Made by a program: the position numbers and the translations under genes
Notes under the pieces: model-generated
What the model saw: the letters and a program-made list of their open reading frames with translations, nothing else
Told to the model about the DNA's origin: nothing
Databases searched by the model: none
Shown: one piece after another, positions 47,230-58,817 of the stretch
Layout: every line of letters starts with the position of its first letter
How positions within the stretch are numbered: the stretch's first letter is position 1
From: Amorphophallus konjac
Lineage: Eukaryota > Streptophyta > Magnoliopsida > Alismatales > Araceae
Length of the DNA stretch: 64,000 nucleotides
NCBI GenBank assembly: GCA_022559845.1
Contig: CM040124.1
Span: forward strand, 71,633,491 to 71,697,490
Direction: 5' to 3'

Positions 47230-48150
47230 ATGCGAGGCATCTTCATTGAGTGGGCCACCACTCAAAATATTTTCACCCCTGATTGGATAGCTTTTCGGCC
47301 ACTTACGAACCTTTCCGGCACGACGTGTACCCGAATCAGGTCACTCGGGTTTTCTGCTGATATCCCTCTCGGCACTCCGTTTTGAGGGACCAGGGACATT
47401 TCTTCACCTTGGGAGGCTTCTTCATTAGGTGGCGGACTGCCAGGTGTAATTTCATCCTCGTCGGACGAGATATGGGGTTTGTTCGGCATGACCGAGTCGT
47501 TGCTAGTTTGTTGGGTTTGTTGATTTCGGTTCGCCGTATAGCATTGCCAACTTGTGGTAGACTTCTTCGGATGTCCCGAGGTGATGACTTATAGAGTCCC
47601 TGACACTTCATTAGGTGACCTTAGGGCTTCAGCAATCCGAGAGGACCTCTCTTCAGGGCTTATCATAGAGCAACATTTTAGATGACAATAGGCGTGGAGC
47701 TAGTGGAGATGGTGTGTATTGGATACACGCAAGGTGCTTGAGGTTGTAGACCATCGTCCATGACTTGGGAATTCCGTTTCAGTTTATCTCACGTGTTGGG
47801 CTTCTGGCAAATGTGAACAGGGCCCGCGTTGCGGAAGTAATCTGGTCTGGACGCCAAACTCTCTAGATACATGGCCATTTCAGCGGTTGACGGTGTGATG
47901 GGTCTTGGCGCTCATGCTGAAGGTGAAAAGAGGCCAGGGGAGCCTGGTGTAATAATGCTCCTGGCTTCGTTGCCTATGTCTGGGGCCCTATCTTGTGCAG
48001 CAGGCTTTGTGGATTTTCTTAGGACAGGTGGCTCAGTGGAAGGAAAGGCCGTCGAGCCCATCGCGCCTCGTAGGGTGGCTGGCGAGTAGTGGGGGACCAT
48101 TGGTGGCTCCCTTTTATCATCTGAGGTTGCACTGGCGGGAGCCATGTCTT
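47230..48150 (-). pseudogene. Decayed coding remnant of an unrecognised plant transposable element
   Basis: On the minus strand three pieces look coding. 48145-47912 begins MAPASATSDDKREPPMVPHY, Pro/Ser-rich. It is followed after a stop by MYLESLASRPDYFRNAGPVHI. 47489-47262 has an acidic stretch then NPSDLIRVHVVPERFVSGRK. The piece beginning NPSD seems duplicated further left in degenerate form (47190-47130). No motif allows a firm family call; gag-like proteins of Gypsy elements are one possibility. Confidence 0.35.
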
Positions 48151-48570
48151 GCCCCCGGAGGTGGACTTGTAAACTAAGATTTATGTTTTCTCAGGTTTTC
48201 CACCTTGTCTATGTCAAGGAGTACCATGAGTATTTTTTTCACCCGGGCCTATTCCCCTGTGAGTCTGGCTATAGCCCATGGTGCTGCTTAGGTGGTTCTA
48301 GACTTCCCAATCTTGGGAATCGGAGGGCCGCCTATCCCTCAGCTTTTGGGACCGCTGGTTGGCGACGAGATGGCCGTCGCTCTGACTAAGGCTTTGTGGT
48401 GAAGCTTGTGGTTGGTCGCTAGCGGCCAACCACTGCTGTGGTGGTTGATTTTTTTTGTAGGATTCTGACGTTGTTCATTGATCGCCTATAGGGGTGCATT
48501 GGCTAGGCTTGGCGTTGATCATCTTATGGGACGGGCTGGTCACACCTCCGAGGCGTTGTAGCTAGAGTTT
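48151..48570. other. No recognisable feature
   Basis: Moderately GC-rich DNA between the coding remnant and the 40-bp tandem array. I see no gene, LTR end or repeat. Confidence 0.5.
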
Positions 48571-49020
48571 TGTCGTGGACTTGCCTCGACGAGGCATACT
48601 AGTCCATTGTCGATGAAGACCTACAACAGTTAGGAGTGTTGGCCTGATGCTGCTGGAGGAGAGACTCGACAAGGCATGTTGGCCAGGTGTTGCTGGGGGT
48701 TGGCCTTGGTAAGGGCCGTTGTCTTGGTGTTGCTGGCAGTCGACCTCGACGAGGCGTGTTAACCTGGTGTTGCTGGGGTTCTGTCGCGTTGAGGTGTCTC
48801 GGTTCGAGGCTGTTGGAGACCTGCCTCGGTAAGGCATGTCGGCTTGAGGTTGCTGGAGCCCTGCCTTGGCGAGGCATCTTGGTCCGAGGTTGTTGGAGAC
48901 CTACCTTGGTGAGGCATTTTGGTCTGCCGTTGTTCAAGGCCTGCCTCGGCGAAGCATGTCGGCCTGAGGTTGCTGGAGACCTACCTTAGGGTGGCATCTT
49001 CGTCTGAAGTTGTTGGATTT
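48571..49020. repeat. Tandem array with exact 40-bp period, about 11 units
   Basis: The word TGYTGGAGAC and variants begin at 48651, 48691, 48731, 48771, 48811, 48851, 48891, 48931, 48971 and 49011, always 40 bases apart; the phase can be followed back to 48571. A typical unit has CTGCCTCGGTAAGGCATGTC then GGCTTGAGGT. Units differ by base changes but hardly any indels. The open frames here are by-products of the repeat. Confidence 0.93.
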
Positions 49021-51770
49021 TACCCCAGAGAGGCGTGTTGGCTTGAAATCATATTCGGCCGACCCTTGTAGTGTATGAACAAATGTTGATGCTGCCGGCT
49101 AATAGTCATGGTGTAATAGTTGAAGTTGAGGTTGTTCGACCCTGTTAGTGTGCTGGTTGACCGCCGAGGTGTATCAACTAGAAACCCAGCTCCACTAACC
49201 GCTGAGGTATATTGCCCAGGCGCCACGATCGGTTGATCACTGAGGTGCCGTTGAAGGTATCGTCGATGGCCGACCATTGAGGTGTAATGATCCAAGAGCA
49301 TGATAGACCGACCCTTGGGGGTGTGTTGGTCTAGGGTTGCTGTAGATAGGCCTTTGAGGCATAGTAGTTTACAAGGCATCTTGATTGGCTCATGTGGTTG
49401 TTGTTGTTGATCTGCATGTGAGGCGTAGTGGCCTATTGCTGGCAATTGGAAGTTGGAGGCTGGAAAATAGATACTTAGACTAGAGACTTGCCTGGCTAGG
49501 GCATGTTGGTCTATCGTTGTAAGCTTGAAGTTGGAGATTGGAAACTGGAAGTTGAAAATTGAATATTGGGACTAGAGACTGGGACTCAGATACTGGAGAC
49601 TAGATACTGGGACTGGAAACTGTAGCCTAGAAGCTGGATGTTGTAGCTGAAGACTGTGATTTGGATACTAGATGCTGGGATTAGAGACTGGGTACTGGGA
49701 CTGGGAATTAGGAGATGGGGGCTGGAAACTGGATACTGGATATGGAGATTGGGATTTGGATAATGGATATTAGGACTGGAGATTGGGCATTGAAACTAGA
49801 GACTGGGAACTTGGAGGTCAGAAACTGGATATTAGACTGGAGAGTGGGATCTGGATACTAGATACTTGGACTGGAGACTGGATATTGGGACTTAGAACTA
49901 GAAACTGGAGGTTGTGATCTGGCTATCGGGACTAGAGACTAGGATTTGAATACTAGAAGCTAGGATCAGAGGCTTACCTGCATGAGGTGTACTGGCCTGT
50001 TGCTAGAAACTGGAACTGAGGATTGGGAACTTGATGTTGGGATGGGAGACTGGATATTAGGACTACAAACTGGAAATTGAGAACTAGATATCAGGACTAG
50101 ATACCAGGACTGGAGACTGGGATCTGGCTACTGGGTACTGGGATTGAAGGCTGGGACTGGGAATTGGATACTAGAGCAGGAGACTTGAAACTGGGATAGC
50201 GACTTAGATATTGGGATGGGAGACCGAAAACTGGAGGCTTGAAATTGGATGCTGGGACTAGAAGCTAAGATTTGGATACTGGAAGCTAGGACTAGAGGCC
50301 TACTCCTATGAGGCGTGCCGGCCCGTTGCTGGGAACTGGAGCTGGTGGTTAGAGACTGGATACTAGGGACTGGATCCTAGGAGCTGGATACTGGCAGTTG
50401 GATAGGGGAACTAGATACTGGAATCTGGTCATTAGAACTGGAGACTAGAGACTGGAAGCAGGGTATTGGAGCTGGATACTGGAAACTGGGGTACTTGAAC
50501 TTGGTGCTGAAGGTTAGGTACTAGAACTAGGTACTAGAAATTGGGTACTGGAAGTTGGACATTGGAGCTGGGTATTGGAAATTGGATATTGGCAGCTTTG
50601 TACTGAAAATTGGATACTGGAAGCTGGATATTGGAAGCTGGGTAATGGAAATTGGATATTGGAAGCTGGGTACTGGAGGCCTACCTGAATGAGGCGTGTT
50701 GACCTAAATGACTAGAGACTGGAAGCTGGGGAATAACCCATAAGGTAGTGTTGACCGGGATGACTGGAAACTAGAAGCTGGAGGACAACTCGTGAGGGTG
50801 TGTTGGCCTGTGTGACTAGAACTAGAAACTGGAGGCTGGAGACTGACCTGTGAGGGTGTGTTGGCCTATGTTACTAGAGAGTGAAGATTGGAGGCCAACC
50901 CATAAGGGTGTGTTAGCCTATGTTGCTGGAGGCTGGAGGCCAGCCCATGAGGGTGTGTTGGCCTATGTTGCTAGGGACTAGAAGCTGGAGGCCGACCCGT
51001 GAGGGTGTGTTGGCCTGTGTTGCTGGAGTTGCTGGTTGATCCTGAGCTATGTTAGCTAAAGATCGGATGCTGGCAAACTGGTCATTGACATGTTGTTAGC
51101 CGAAAATGTAATCGATATCGGCCGATCGTTGAGGTATGTAGTCAGAAAATTGGAACTGGTTGTTTGACTATTGAGATGTGGTAGCCAAGGGATCTAGAGC
51201 TGACTGACTAACCACTAGGGATGTTGTCCTCGGAGGACTGGAACTAGAGCTGAAACTGGAGCTGGCCAGCTGACCACTAGGGTGTTGTAGCCAGAGACTG
51301 GGGCTGGAGCTAGAGCAGACCGACTGACCACCGAGGGTGTTGTTGCCGAGGAACTAGAACTGGAGTTGGCCGGCTGACTGCTGGGGGTGTTGTAGCCGAG
51401 GAACTGGAACTGGAGCTAGCCGGCTTACCACTGGGGGTGTTGTAGCCGAGGAAATGGAACTGGAGCTGGTCGGCTGACCGCTAGGGGTGTTGTAGTAGGG
51501 GAACTAGAACTGGAGCTGGCCGGCTAACCGCTGAGGTGTTGTAGCCAGAGACTGGGACTGGTCGAATGACTGTTGAGGTGTGTAGCCGAATACTGGGGCT
51601 GGAGACTGGGACTGGAGCTGGCCAGCTAACTGCTGACATGTAGTAGCCGGATGATTGGGACTGGTCAGCTGACCGTTGAGGTGTGTAGCCAAAGACTGGG
51701 ACTGGAGTTGGTGATGACCGACCCTCGGGGGTGTAGTGGCCACCATTGTTTTGGAGTGATGTTGAGCTCG
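49021..51770. repeat. Degenerate short-period tandem repeats
   Basis: 49021-49440: units around GACCGCYGAGGTGTA. 49440-50690: about 10-base variations of GGANACTGGNAYT such as ACTGGAGACTGGGA. 50690-51060: units of about 65-80 bp with GAGGGTGTGTTGGCCTRTGTTGCTGGAG. 51240-51545: units near 50 bp with GGGTGTTGTAGCCGAGGAACT (GGTGT ends at 51285, 51340, 51390, 51440, 51490, 51539). A GTGTTGGCC-like core links several of these with the 40-bp array, suggesting one origin. Tat-lineage Gypsy elements are known to carry such variable tandem repeats, but no diagnostic protein is present. Confidence 0.85.
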
Positions 51771-51847
51771 CCATCGGTGGGATGTCGCGGTCGATGGCTT
51801 TCATCAGTGAGGAGTAGAGAGGAAGAGAGCTTCTTTTTTTTTCTTTA

Positions 51848-51978
51848 CCAGCTCACCGCCCTTGAGGATTTTCACTAGAGCTGGCCCCCTTTTATTTTTT
51901 CCGGTATGCCCTTGTCGATTTTTACACCGAGGGGTTACCCAATTTTTCCTGAGGTGCCCTTACGGGTTTTCACCTCAG
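51848..51978 (+). other. Hairpin-triplet box, copy 1
   Basis: Hairpin 1: CCAGCTC/GAGCTGG (51848-51884), loop region with CCCTTGAGGATTTT. Hairpin 2: CGGT/ACCG (51902-51929), loop CCCTTGTCGATTTTT. Hairpin 3: CTGAGGTG/CACCTCAG (51949-51978), loop CCCTTACGGGTTTT. The loops are alike, the stems differ. Confidence 0.75.
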
Positions 51979-52584
51979 CTGGATTGATGGTAATTTTTGC
52001 CCTCAGTAGTCCCGTGGAGGTAATTGACTGAGGCCGTCAGGGTATCTCTATTTTTAAACCCCCTTTTTTTGACCTGGGAACCTTGTGGCTGCCATCCGTA
52101 GCGTGCTGCTATCAAGGGATGTGACATGGAGTTTGTGTTGTTGATGGCTTGTCGCCGTTGTAGCCGTGACTGTGGCTTTGACTGGTTATAGAGTAACCTA
52201 GAGTTTGACTAGTGATTTGGGAACCGGTGAGCCTTGGTGGTGTATTGCTGGAGTCTTGATTGGGATCTGGGAACTGCTACGCCTTTGTGGCGTATTGCTG
52301 GAGTCATGACTGGGTTCATGGCAGCTTAACAATGATGGGTTGATGACTGGGAGTTCTTGGTTGATGGATCTTTATGATATATGGATCCAAGGTTGATGTG
52401 GTTTAGAGGTCCCCGAGGTGGTGTATAGGCTGAGGTCTGTTAGAATGAATGGCTAGAATGGTGCATGAGTTGTTGGTGTATATGGGCCGACCTTGGTGGT
52501 GTGAGGCCGGAGGAGGTGTGAGCCAACCAGGGCAGTGTATAGCTAACTGGCAAGTGTAAGATTGATGAACCAGAGAGGTGTATT

Positions 52585-55500
52585 TGTAGCAACCCTGGTA
52601 AATTAAAAGGATAAAAACTTAAATAGATTAAAAGATCCAAACCAATAACAAAGGCCCAACTCATATATATATATATACTTAAAGCATATAACAAATCGGC
52701 CGAAAGTAAATAACGCCTCCTGTCAGGTCGTTATTTAAATGAAGACCGCTCAAATGGCGCTAATTTAATAATTGACGCCCCCTTGACAGGCGTCATATAA
52801 TGAATTGAAGACTGAATATATAGGTGTCATTTACTGAAATAACGCCTCAACCTTAGGCGTCATTTACAAACGGGACCCGTTGGTGTTTGAATCGAATAGG
52901 GATGTTATCTGGGTAAGTTTTGATTAGGGAAAGGATCAATACGTGTGGTGTCTACGTTTAATAGGATTCTACGAAGGAAATACTAATCCTAATCGAACTC
53001 CTAGAACCCAGTAGGATTCCTTATCCTATAAATACCATTCCCTCCATCGAACCCATGTTGACCCTATTTGTCAAAGACGCCATGCTATTGCACGAAGGAC
53101 GCTCTTGCTATCTTCATCCTGCGACGTGAGGAAACCACAAAGTTTCTTCATCCTGCTGCTACTCCTTTGCCGTGGGAAGCCTCTGCTTCTCTAATTCTTC
53201 CAAAGGGGCTGTTACGTGCTACTCTTCATCTTGCTACGACCGGCATCTTCCTGTAGATCCATAGAAGGGGTGCTGCTATTGCCTTTGATAAGAGCTATTG
53301 CTCTTGTTGGTTCATCCAAGCTTCTTATTCTTCATACTACTGTTGCCGAGATCTGTGTTGGAAACAGAGTATCGGAATATTGCATATCTCATCACTGATC
53401 TTCATCGATCATCAACCAAATCATCACCCAAGGTATGTTTTCTCAAGCGTTAAGCCAAATTTAATAATTTTAGGCTGGTATACATGCATATAGGTTTCTA
53501 AGGAATTGCAGAGATCGCTCTGGATTGAGGTTTTTGTTGTTTTACTACATGAATTAAATTAGCGACCCAGTCTAGGGTGCTATTTTATTTAACGACCGTG
53601 TAAACAGTCGTCAATTGCCTAGATAATTAATAATTATACAATGTTCAAAATTTAATAAATGTAAACCCTTACATGTAGACTAATGCATGATCATAATAGA
53701 AAATTCTTGCTATTTTTCTCTATCTGTACATGTCTCTAGTTTCTTGATTGGAAATACTCCAAAAATCATGTGTCTATGATTGTACCTATTCGGTGCAAAT
53801 CGTATGACCAAGAAATAACGACCCTCTTCAGGTCGTCATTTGAATGAACGCCCCTATACACGGGCGCCAATTAGTGATAAACTGTAAAATTTGAAAGGCC
53901 TGACATAATTGCTTAATTATTGAAATGACGACATGCCCTCGGCCCTTTAATTTGATACATGACGCCCCTGACTAGGGTGTTATTTACAAAATTGAAGCCT
54001 TAATGAAAGTTGCCATTTTTATAAATGACTGAAATCTGAAAATATTTATTGAACTGAATATTTATAGAATCTGGATGTAACGACTTAGTGAACATTCCTC
54101 ATTTACTGAACCGACGACCCTGACAAGGGCGTCAATTCATAAAATGAAGACTTAAGCTCAAGCGTCAATTCACGATTTTCCTGATTTTCGTGATTTCTGT
54201 AACCCACTATCAGTTGGTTATATATATCGACACTATATTCCATTCCATGAATATAGCCCCATGTTTCACGTTATTTTATCGATTATCCACTATTTCTCGG
54301 TAATAGATGAACTCTCCACGGGACACTCCGTTCTTTCGGACTGGTGATTTTATCATAGAGACCTCCGTAAGACTCTGCTAGCCTTGGATTCCCTCAAGGC
54401 AGCCGAGCAGGTTGTACCATTAAAACCTATGACATTACTTAATTACCATGTCACTCTAAGGTAACATGGTATACCGGACCTCATGATATGCTATTTGGAT
54501 GTCATGAGAATATTCTAGATTAATGGAATGGGAAACCATGCCATTCGTGTTCTTATGAATTATGTGTCATACTTGTGGACCTCAATTCTATCTAGCTTAT
54601 CATGTCCAAGAACGATCGACCATCTCTATATGAGCGCTTATTCTTAAATATCATGGCACCCAGTTAGGGAGCCGATTCCACCTAGTTTTAATGCGAATCG
54701 TGGTTATACCGTTACTATCGTAGTATGTCCTTACACATCATGTTCAATCCTTGATCTACCTTAAAGTTCCTACAAGCGTATTCCTTTGGAATTCTATATT
54801 GTCTATAACTATAGTGGATGTCGAAAAATACATGATCAATGCCTACGCATATAGGGCCCGATCTGGTCCTAGGAGGAGCACCCGAAAGTACTCGTGCCCA
54901 TGGGAGTTGTAATGATCACGGTATGGCATTGTACCGAAGTACATGACTAGCTTGATTAGACATTCCATAGTTCTCGTACTTGACTTGACATGACATGACT
55001 TGCGTGACCCGGAAAGGGTATTATTTACCTGCTTGAAATACTAGCCAATTCTTCACATGACTTGATCACTTGACATGATAAATACACATGCTTGATTATC
55101 TTGCTATATTAACATGAGTTCTTGAAAAGACTTGCTAGTTCACTCATTCTCTCTTGTTATACGTTCTCTATTGTCGTTTTATGCGAGCATGCATAGCTTA
55201 TTGCATTTCATGTAACATGTAATTTACTTAAAGTAAGCTAGCTCTCGATATATAATTCCTACTGAGCATTCGCTCACATGGTGTTTTTCCCTTATTTTTT
55301 TCAGGTAAGTCCAATGACGAGACTCAATCGGATGGGGAAGGTTAAGAGTGAAGAGATTAGAGCTAATCCATCTGTCCAAGCATTATCTACTTTTGTCCAT
55401 TCTTGAGTCAATCATTGTACTTTTTCATTTTATTGAGTCTTAGCACTTTCATTAAGAGGATTGTAATAGAAGTACTTTGAAGGTTTTGATGAAATAAAGG

Positions 55501-55621
55501 ATTGGGTTATTTTACTCTTGCACGCTCTGTCTTTGTGTCAAATACACTAACGCTCTGATTGACATGATCGATATAAACTCATCACACGTCTCCGGGTTCC
55601 TTCCGCGCTCGGGGCGTGACA
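52585..55621 (+). mobile_element. F: solo LTR of the Gypsy group, TSD GTATT
   Basis: Starts TGTAGCAACCCTGG and ends TCGGGGCGTGACA, with GTATT at 52580-52584 and 55622-55626. No internal region, so it arose by LTR-LTR recombination. It shares stretches with B in opposite orientation (for example 54840-54960 with 3180-3310), the hairpin GCCTTG/CAAGGC (54381-54400), a TATA box CTATAAATA (53026-53034) and several TGACG-type hairpins (TGACGCC/GGCGTCA at 52773-52795, ACGCCT/AGGCGT at 52842-52860). Short frames at 53068-53398 follow the TATA box; nothing supports them as genes. Confidence 0.93.
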
Positions 55622-55780
55622 GTATTGGTCGGGGACCGGTATAGGCCAACAATGGACGTGTGCAACCTAGGTGACTGGTGTAGGCCGAACGTGATGGTAT
55701 GTGGCTGACAAGGAGGTGTCGGGCTTATAAACTGAAGCAGGCATTAATTAAGGACTGGTATGGACTAGTTGGAAAGGTAT

Positions 55781-57724
55781 TGTTAGGTGCAAGGTGGGAT
55801 CTAGAGGGGGGTGAATAGATCCCCTTTAAAAATTATGCTCAAATTAAAAACACACGATTCAAACTGAACAGAAGAACAATTAAATGCAATTCTCATTCAG
55901 TAATTAATCAACCACAGAAGGGTCAGCCAATAGAGTTGGTTCTTGGCGGAGGTTCGAGTCCAGAAACTCTCCTCACGCAAAGTGTGTGGGAAAACACCTT
56001 TTGATATACCAATCAAAAGGACTTAACTAGAAACATGCAGTCCTGAAAATGCAGATCGGAATAGAGAAGGCAATCACACAACCAAACCACAATGCACAAG
56101 GATTTTCAGGTGGTTCAGTCTGCACCCAATAGACCTACATCCACCCCCCACTCAATTGAGTTAGTATTCCACTGATACACAGCTTAACCCGCTGATCCAC
56201 AGCTTCGAGGGAACAAATCCCTTACAACCGCTGATTCACAGCTTTGAGGGACCCAATCCCTTAGACCCACTGATTCATAGCTTTAAGGAACCAATCCCCA
56301 CTAATGAGGAACAAATCCTCTGACTGCTGATACACAACTTAGACGAGGAACCAATCCTCACGAGGCATAGGCCTCCACTGACAAACAGCTTAAGCCGATC
56401 TCAAAACTGAGCATCAGAAGCAGCAGGTAGAAATGAAAAAGAACAAAACAAAAATGATGAAAGAGAGCAGGAAAAGATATAGCTCTGAAGAGTAGAATGA
56501 CTATGGATTTGATCCACGAGTCAATGATTTCAACTGATCTTCAATTGCTCCAGGCTACACTCTGGTATGTGCTCTCGAACTGGGCTTCAGATCTATGAAT
56601 CTGAACTCTCGATCTCTTTCTCTTTTCTTCCTCTCCTTCTCTCAAATTCTCTCTTTATTCTCTTTGCATGGCTACTACTCAGGTCTCTTCTTAAAGCACT
56701 CTAACCAGCCCTCTTATATAGCTTACGTAGCTCTCTTACTTACAGCCCCTTTTTTTCGAAGGAAGAAGACGAGTATATATATAGAATGAAATTGGGTGAT
56801 TTTTGGAGAGAATTATCTTCAGATCTAAAATCTCATTGGTCGAGGTGTAATACCAGAATATTCTTCTCCCAAGAGTCTTCTGGAAAGGTGCCATGTGTCC
56901 TTGGATCACGTGCCAATCATTGAGCTTCGAATTCACGCGCTTCCATTTGGTTGATTACGTGCTTCACTAAATGTCCTTAATTGCGTCGACCTCATGGGAT
57001 GTTGCATCGACTCCACTTATGCTGTAGAGGCCCAGACAGAACTTACCAAATCTGGGGTCGACTCTAAGAGTCAACACCTTCTTGTCTCTAAACAGAAGTT
57101 TGCTAACTGCATCGACTCCGTTCTATACTGCGTCGACTCCAGCTTGTTGAGTTTGAATGCCAACTTGTAGAAGAGCCTTGGCTGCGTCGACTCCACTTCA
57201 GCATGGGGTCAATTCCATCTTCACATTTCTTTATAGATGCACTGCTGAGATATAGCTGCGTCGACTCTAGGACCTTCCTGCATCGACACTATCTTCATCT
57301 TTCTTCTTGTCATCTTTATTGCTGCGTCGACTCAGGTGTATCACTGCATTGACTCCTCTTATACTGCAGGCGTTTAGATAGAGCTTTGACAGCTTGGGGT
57401 CAACTCAGAGTGTCGACTCTTTCTTGTAGTCATCAGTTCTACTGAACTCATGCTGGAATCCTGAACTTCATGAATCTTTATGAGCTGACTTCTGAATTTC
57501 CCATTCGCTAAGCTTGAACTCTTCTAAACTTGTATATTGCTTCTGATCTTGACCATTTCTGAATGATCTGAGCTGTGATTATGTCGACCTGTTCAAATTG
57601 TTCTTTACAAGATTTAGAGAATGAAGGTGATATCATCAAAACCATAAAAGATTCATCAAAAACCATAGACGACTCATAAATGAGTCATAGTGTTTGACAT
57701 CATCAAAACCACAGGGATACAACA
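55781..57724 (-). mobile_element. G: solo LTR of a Sire-like Copia family
   Basis: The minus-strand start TGTTGTATCCCTGTGG lies at 57724 and the end CACCTAACA at 55781. No primer site or polypurine tract flanks it. The flanks GGTAT and ACTAT agree in only three of five bases, so the TSD is unconfirmed. U3 holds a cluster of TGCGTCGACTCC words (56985-57420). Promoter: GGATCACGTG on the plus strand at 56903-56912 (minus CACGTGATCC) and a TATA box at 56783-56774. A SINE-like module lies at 55921-56012. Hairpin 2 of U5 is present (GTCT/AGAC, 56118-56134); hairpin 1 is weak (ACTCAATTGAGT). Confidence 0.85.
55921..56012 (+). other. tRNA/SINE-like three-stem module (copy in LTR G)
   Basis: GGTTCGAGTCC (55951-55961) is a perfect match to the RNA polymerase III B-box consensus, followed by AGAAACTCTCCTCACGC, similar in layout to the tail of plant Au-type SINEs as I recall it. 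Closing arms TTGGT (55936-55940) and ACCAA (56008-56012). Hairpin a: GAGG/CCTC (55949-55974) with inner arms GAGT/ACTC. Hairpin b: AAAGTGT/ACACCTTT with one bulge. It ends TTTTGATATACC, as in A and E. The A-box side is much too close to the B box for a functional tRNA gene. Confidence 0.55.
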
Positions 57725-57801
57725 ACTATATGGTTACTGGAAGGTGGGTGACGGGTTGCCCCGGATGGAGGAGGAGAGAGTTTTTTTGTGTGTTCTCTTT
57801 G

Positions 57802-57933
57802 CCAGCTCTGCCGCCCTTTCGGGTTTTCGCCAGAACTGGCCCTCTTTTGCTTTTTTCGATGTGCCCTTGCGGGTTTTCGCATTAAGGGGTTACCCAATTT
57901 TTCCTGAGGTGCTCTTGCGAGTTTTCACCTCAG
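57802..57933 (+). other. Hairpin-triplet box, copy 2
   Basis: Hairpin 1 is CCAGCTCTG-like paired with CAGAACTGG (57802-57839). Hairpin 2 is weak, TGTG/CATT (57860-57883). Hairpin 3 is perfect, CTGAGGTG/CACCTCAG (57904-57933). Loops: CCCTTTCGGGTTTT, CCCTTGCGGGTTTT, CTCTTGCGAGTTTT. Confidence 0.7.
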
Positions 57934-58817
57934 CCAGGTTACTGGCCTTTTTGCCCCCAGCCACCTCCTTGTGAAAGAGGATGACTGAGTCTGCGGGGGT
58001 ATCTCTATTTTTAACCCCATTTTTTTGTTTTGTTTTATTTTTTTGTTTACATGGGAGCCTCTTGGCTGTTTGGTGACTGGCACTAGGTATCCTTAGCTTG
58101 CTGCTGTCGATGGATGTTGCTGGTGGGATCATTGTCGTTGATCCATTGTGTTAATGCTGGAGTTTCTTGTTGGGGCTTGGCTGTTTGTCGAGCAATCTGT
58201 AGCTTCACGTAGACCTTCAGGCTGGCTGATCTGTGCAGCTTGTAGCTGGAGCTTGGACTAAAGCTAGAACGGATTGGCTTTAATGATGCAAAGGTTAAGG
58301 TTCTGGGTTGTGGTGGTGATAGCCCACGAACTGACGAAGGCCGACCGAAGAGGCGTATTAGCCAAAGGTTAGAGATTTAACTGACCGGGAAGGTGTATTG
58401 GTCAGGGATTGGGTGATGTGTAGGCCAACCATTGTGGTGTTTTGGCCAGAGATCAGGTGTCTAACCGATTATGAAGGTGTTTTGGTCAAGGGTAGGCGTG
58501 GGTCGACTGTGAAGGGGGATGACCAAGATGGAGGCTTGACCGGCAGTGGTGGCATATTGGTCAAGGGGGGAGCGGCCAACGGGGATGGTGTGAGACTAGG
58601 AAGAAATAGGTAGGTTGACCGTGGTGGTGTATTGACTTAGATGCTGGGAGATGACCGACCTTGATGGTGTATTGGTCAAGGACTGGGTGTAGGCCGACCA
58701 TCGTGGTGTGATGGCTAGAGGAAGGTATGCTGACCCACTGCTAGGGTGGACTGGTCAGGGATTTAGGGTGAGGTGGTTGGTTGTTCCTAGTGAGGAAGAT
58801 AGATTTTTTTCTCTTTA

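Noticed and set aside
48562..49445. Minus-strand frames of 91-141 codons rich in Pro, Gln and Arg
   Set aside because: They come from the 40-bp and related tandem repeats; several overlapping frames are equally open, as expected for repeats lacking stops.
55921..56012. A tRNA gene suggested by the perfect B box
   Set aside because: There is no acceptor stem and no properly spaced A box, and no anticodon arm can be drawn; kept only as a SINE-like module.
55776..57729. A TSD for solo LTR G
   Set aside because: The flanks GGTAT and ACTAT agree in only three of five bases, so I do not claim it.
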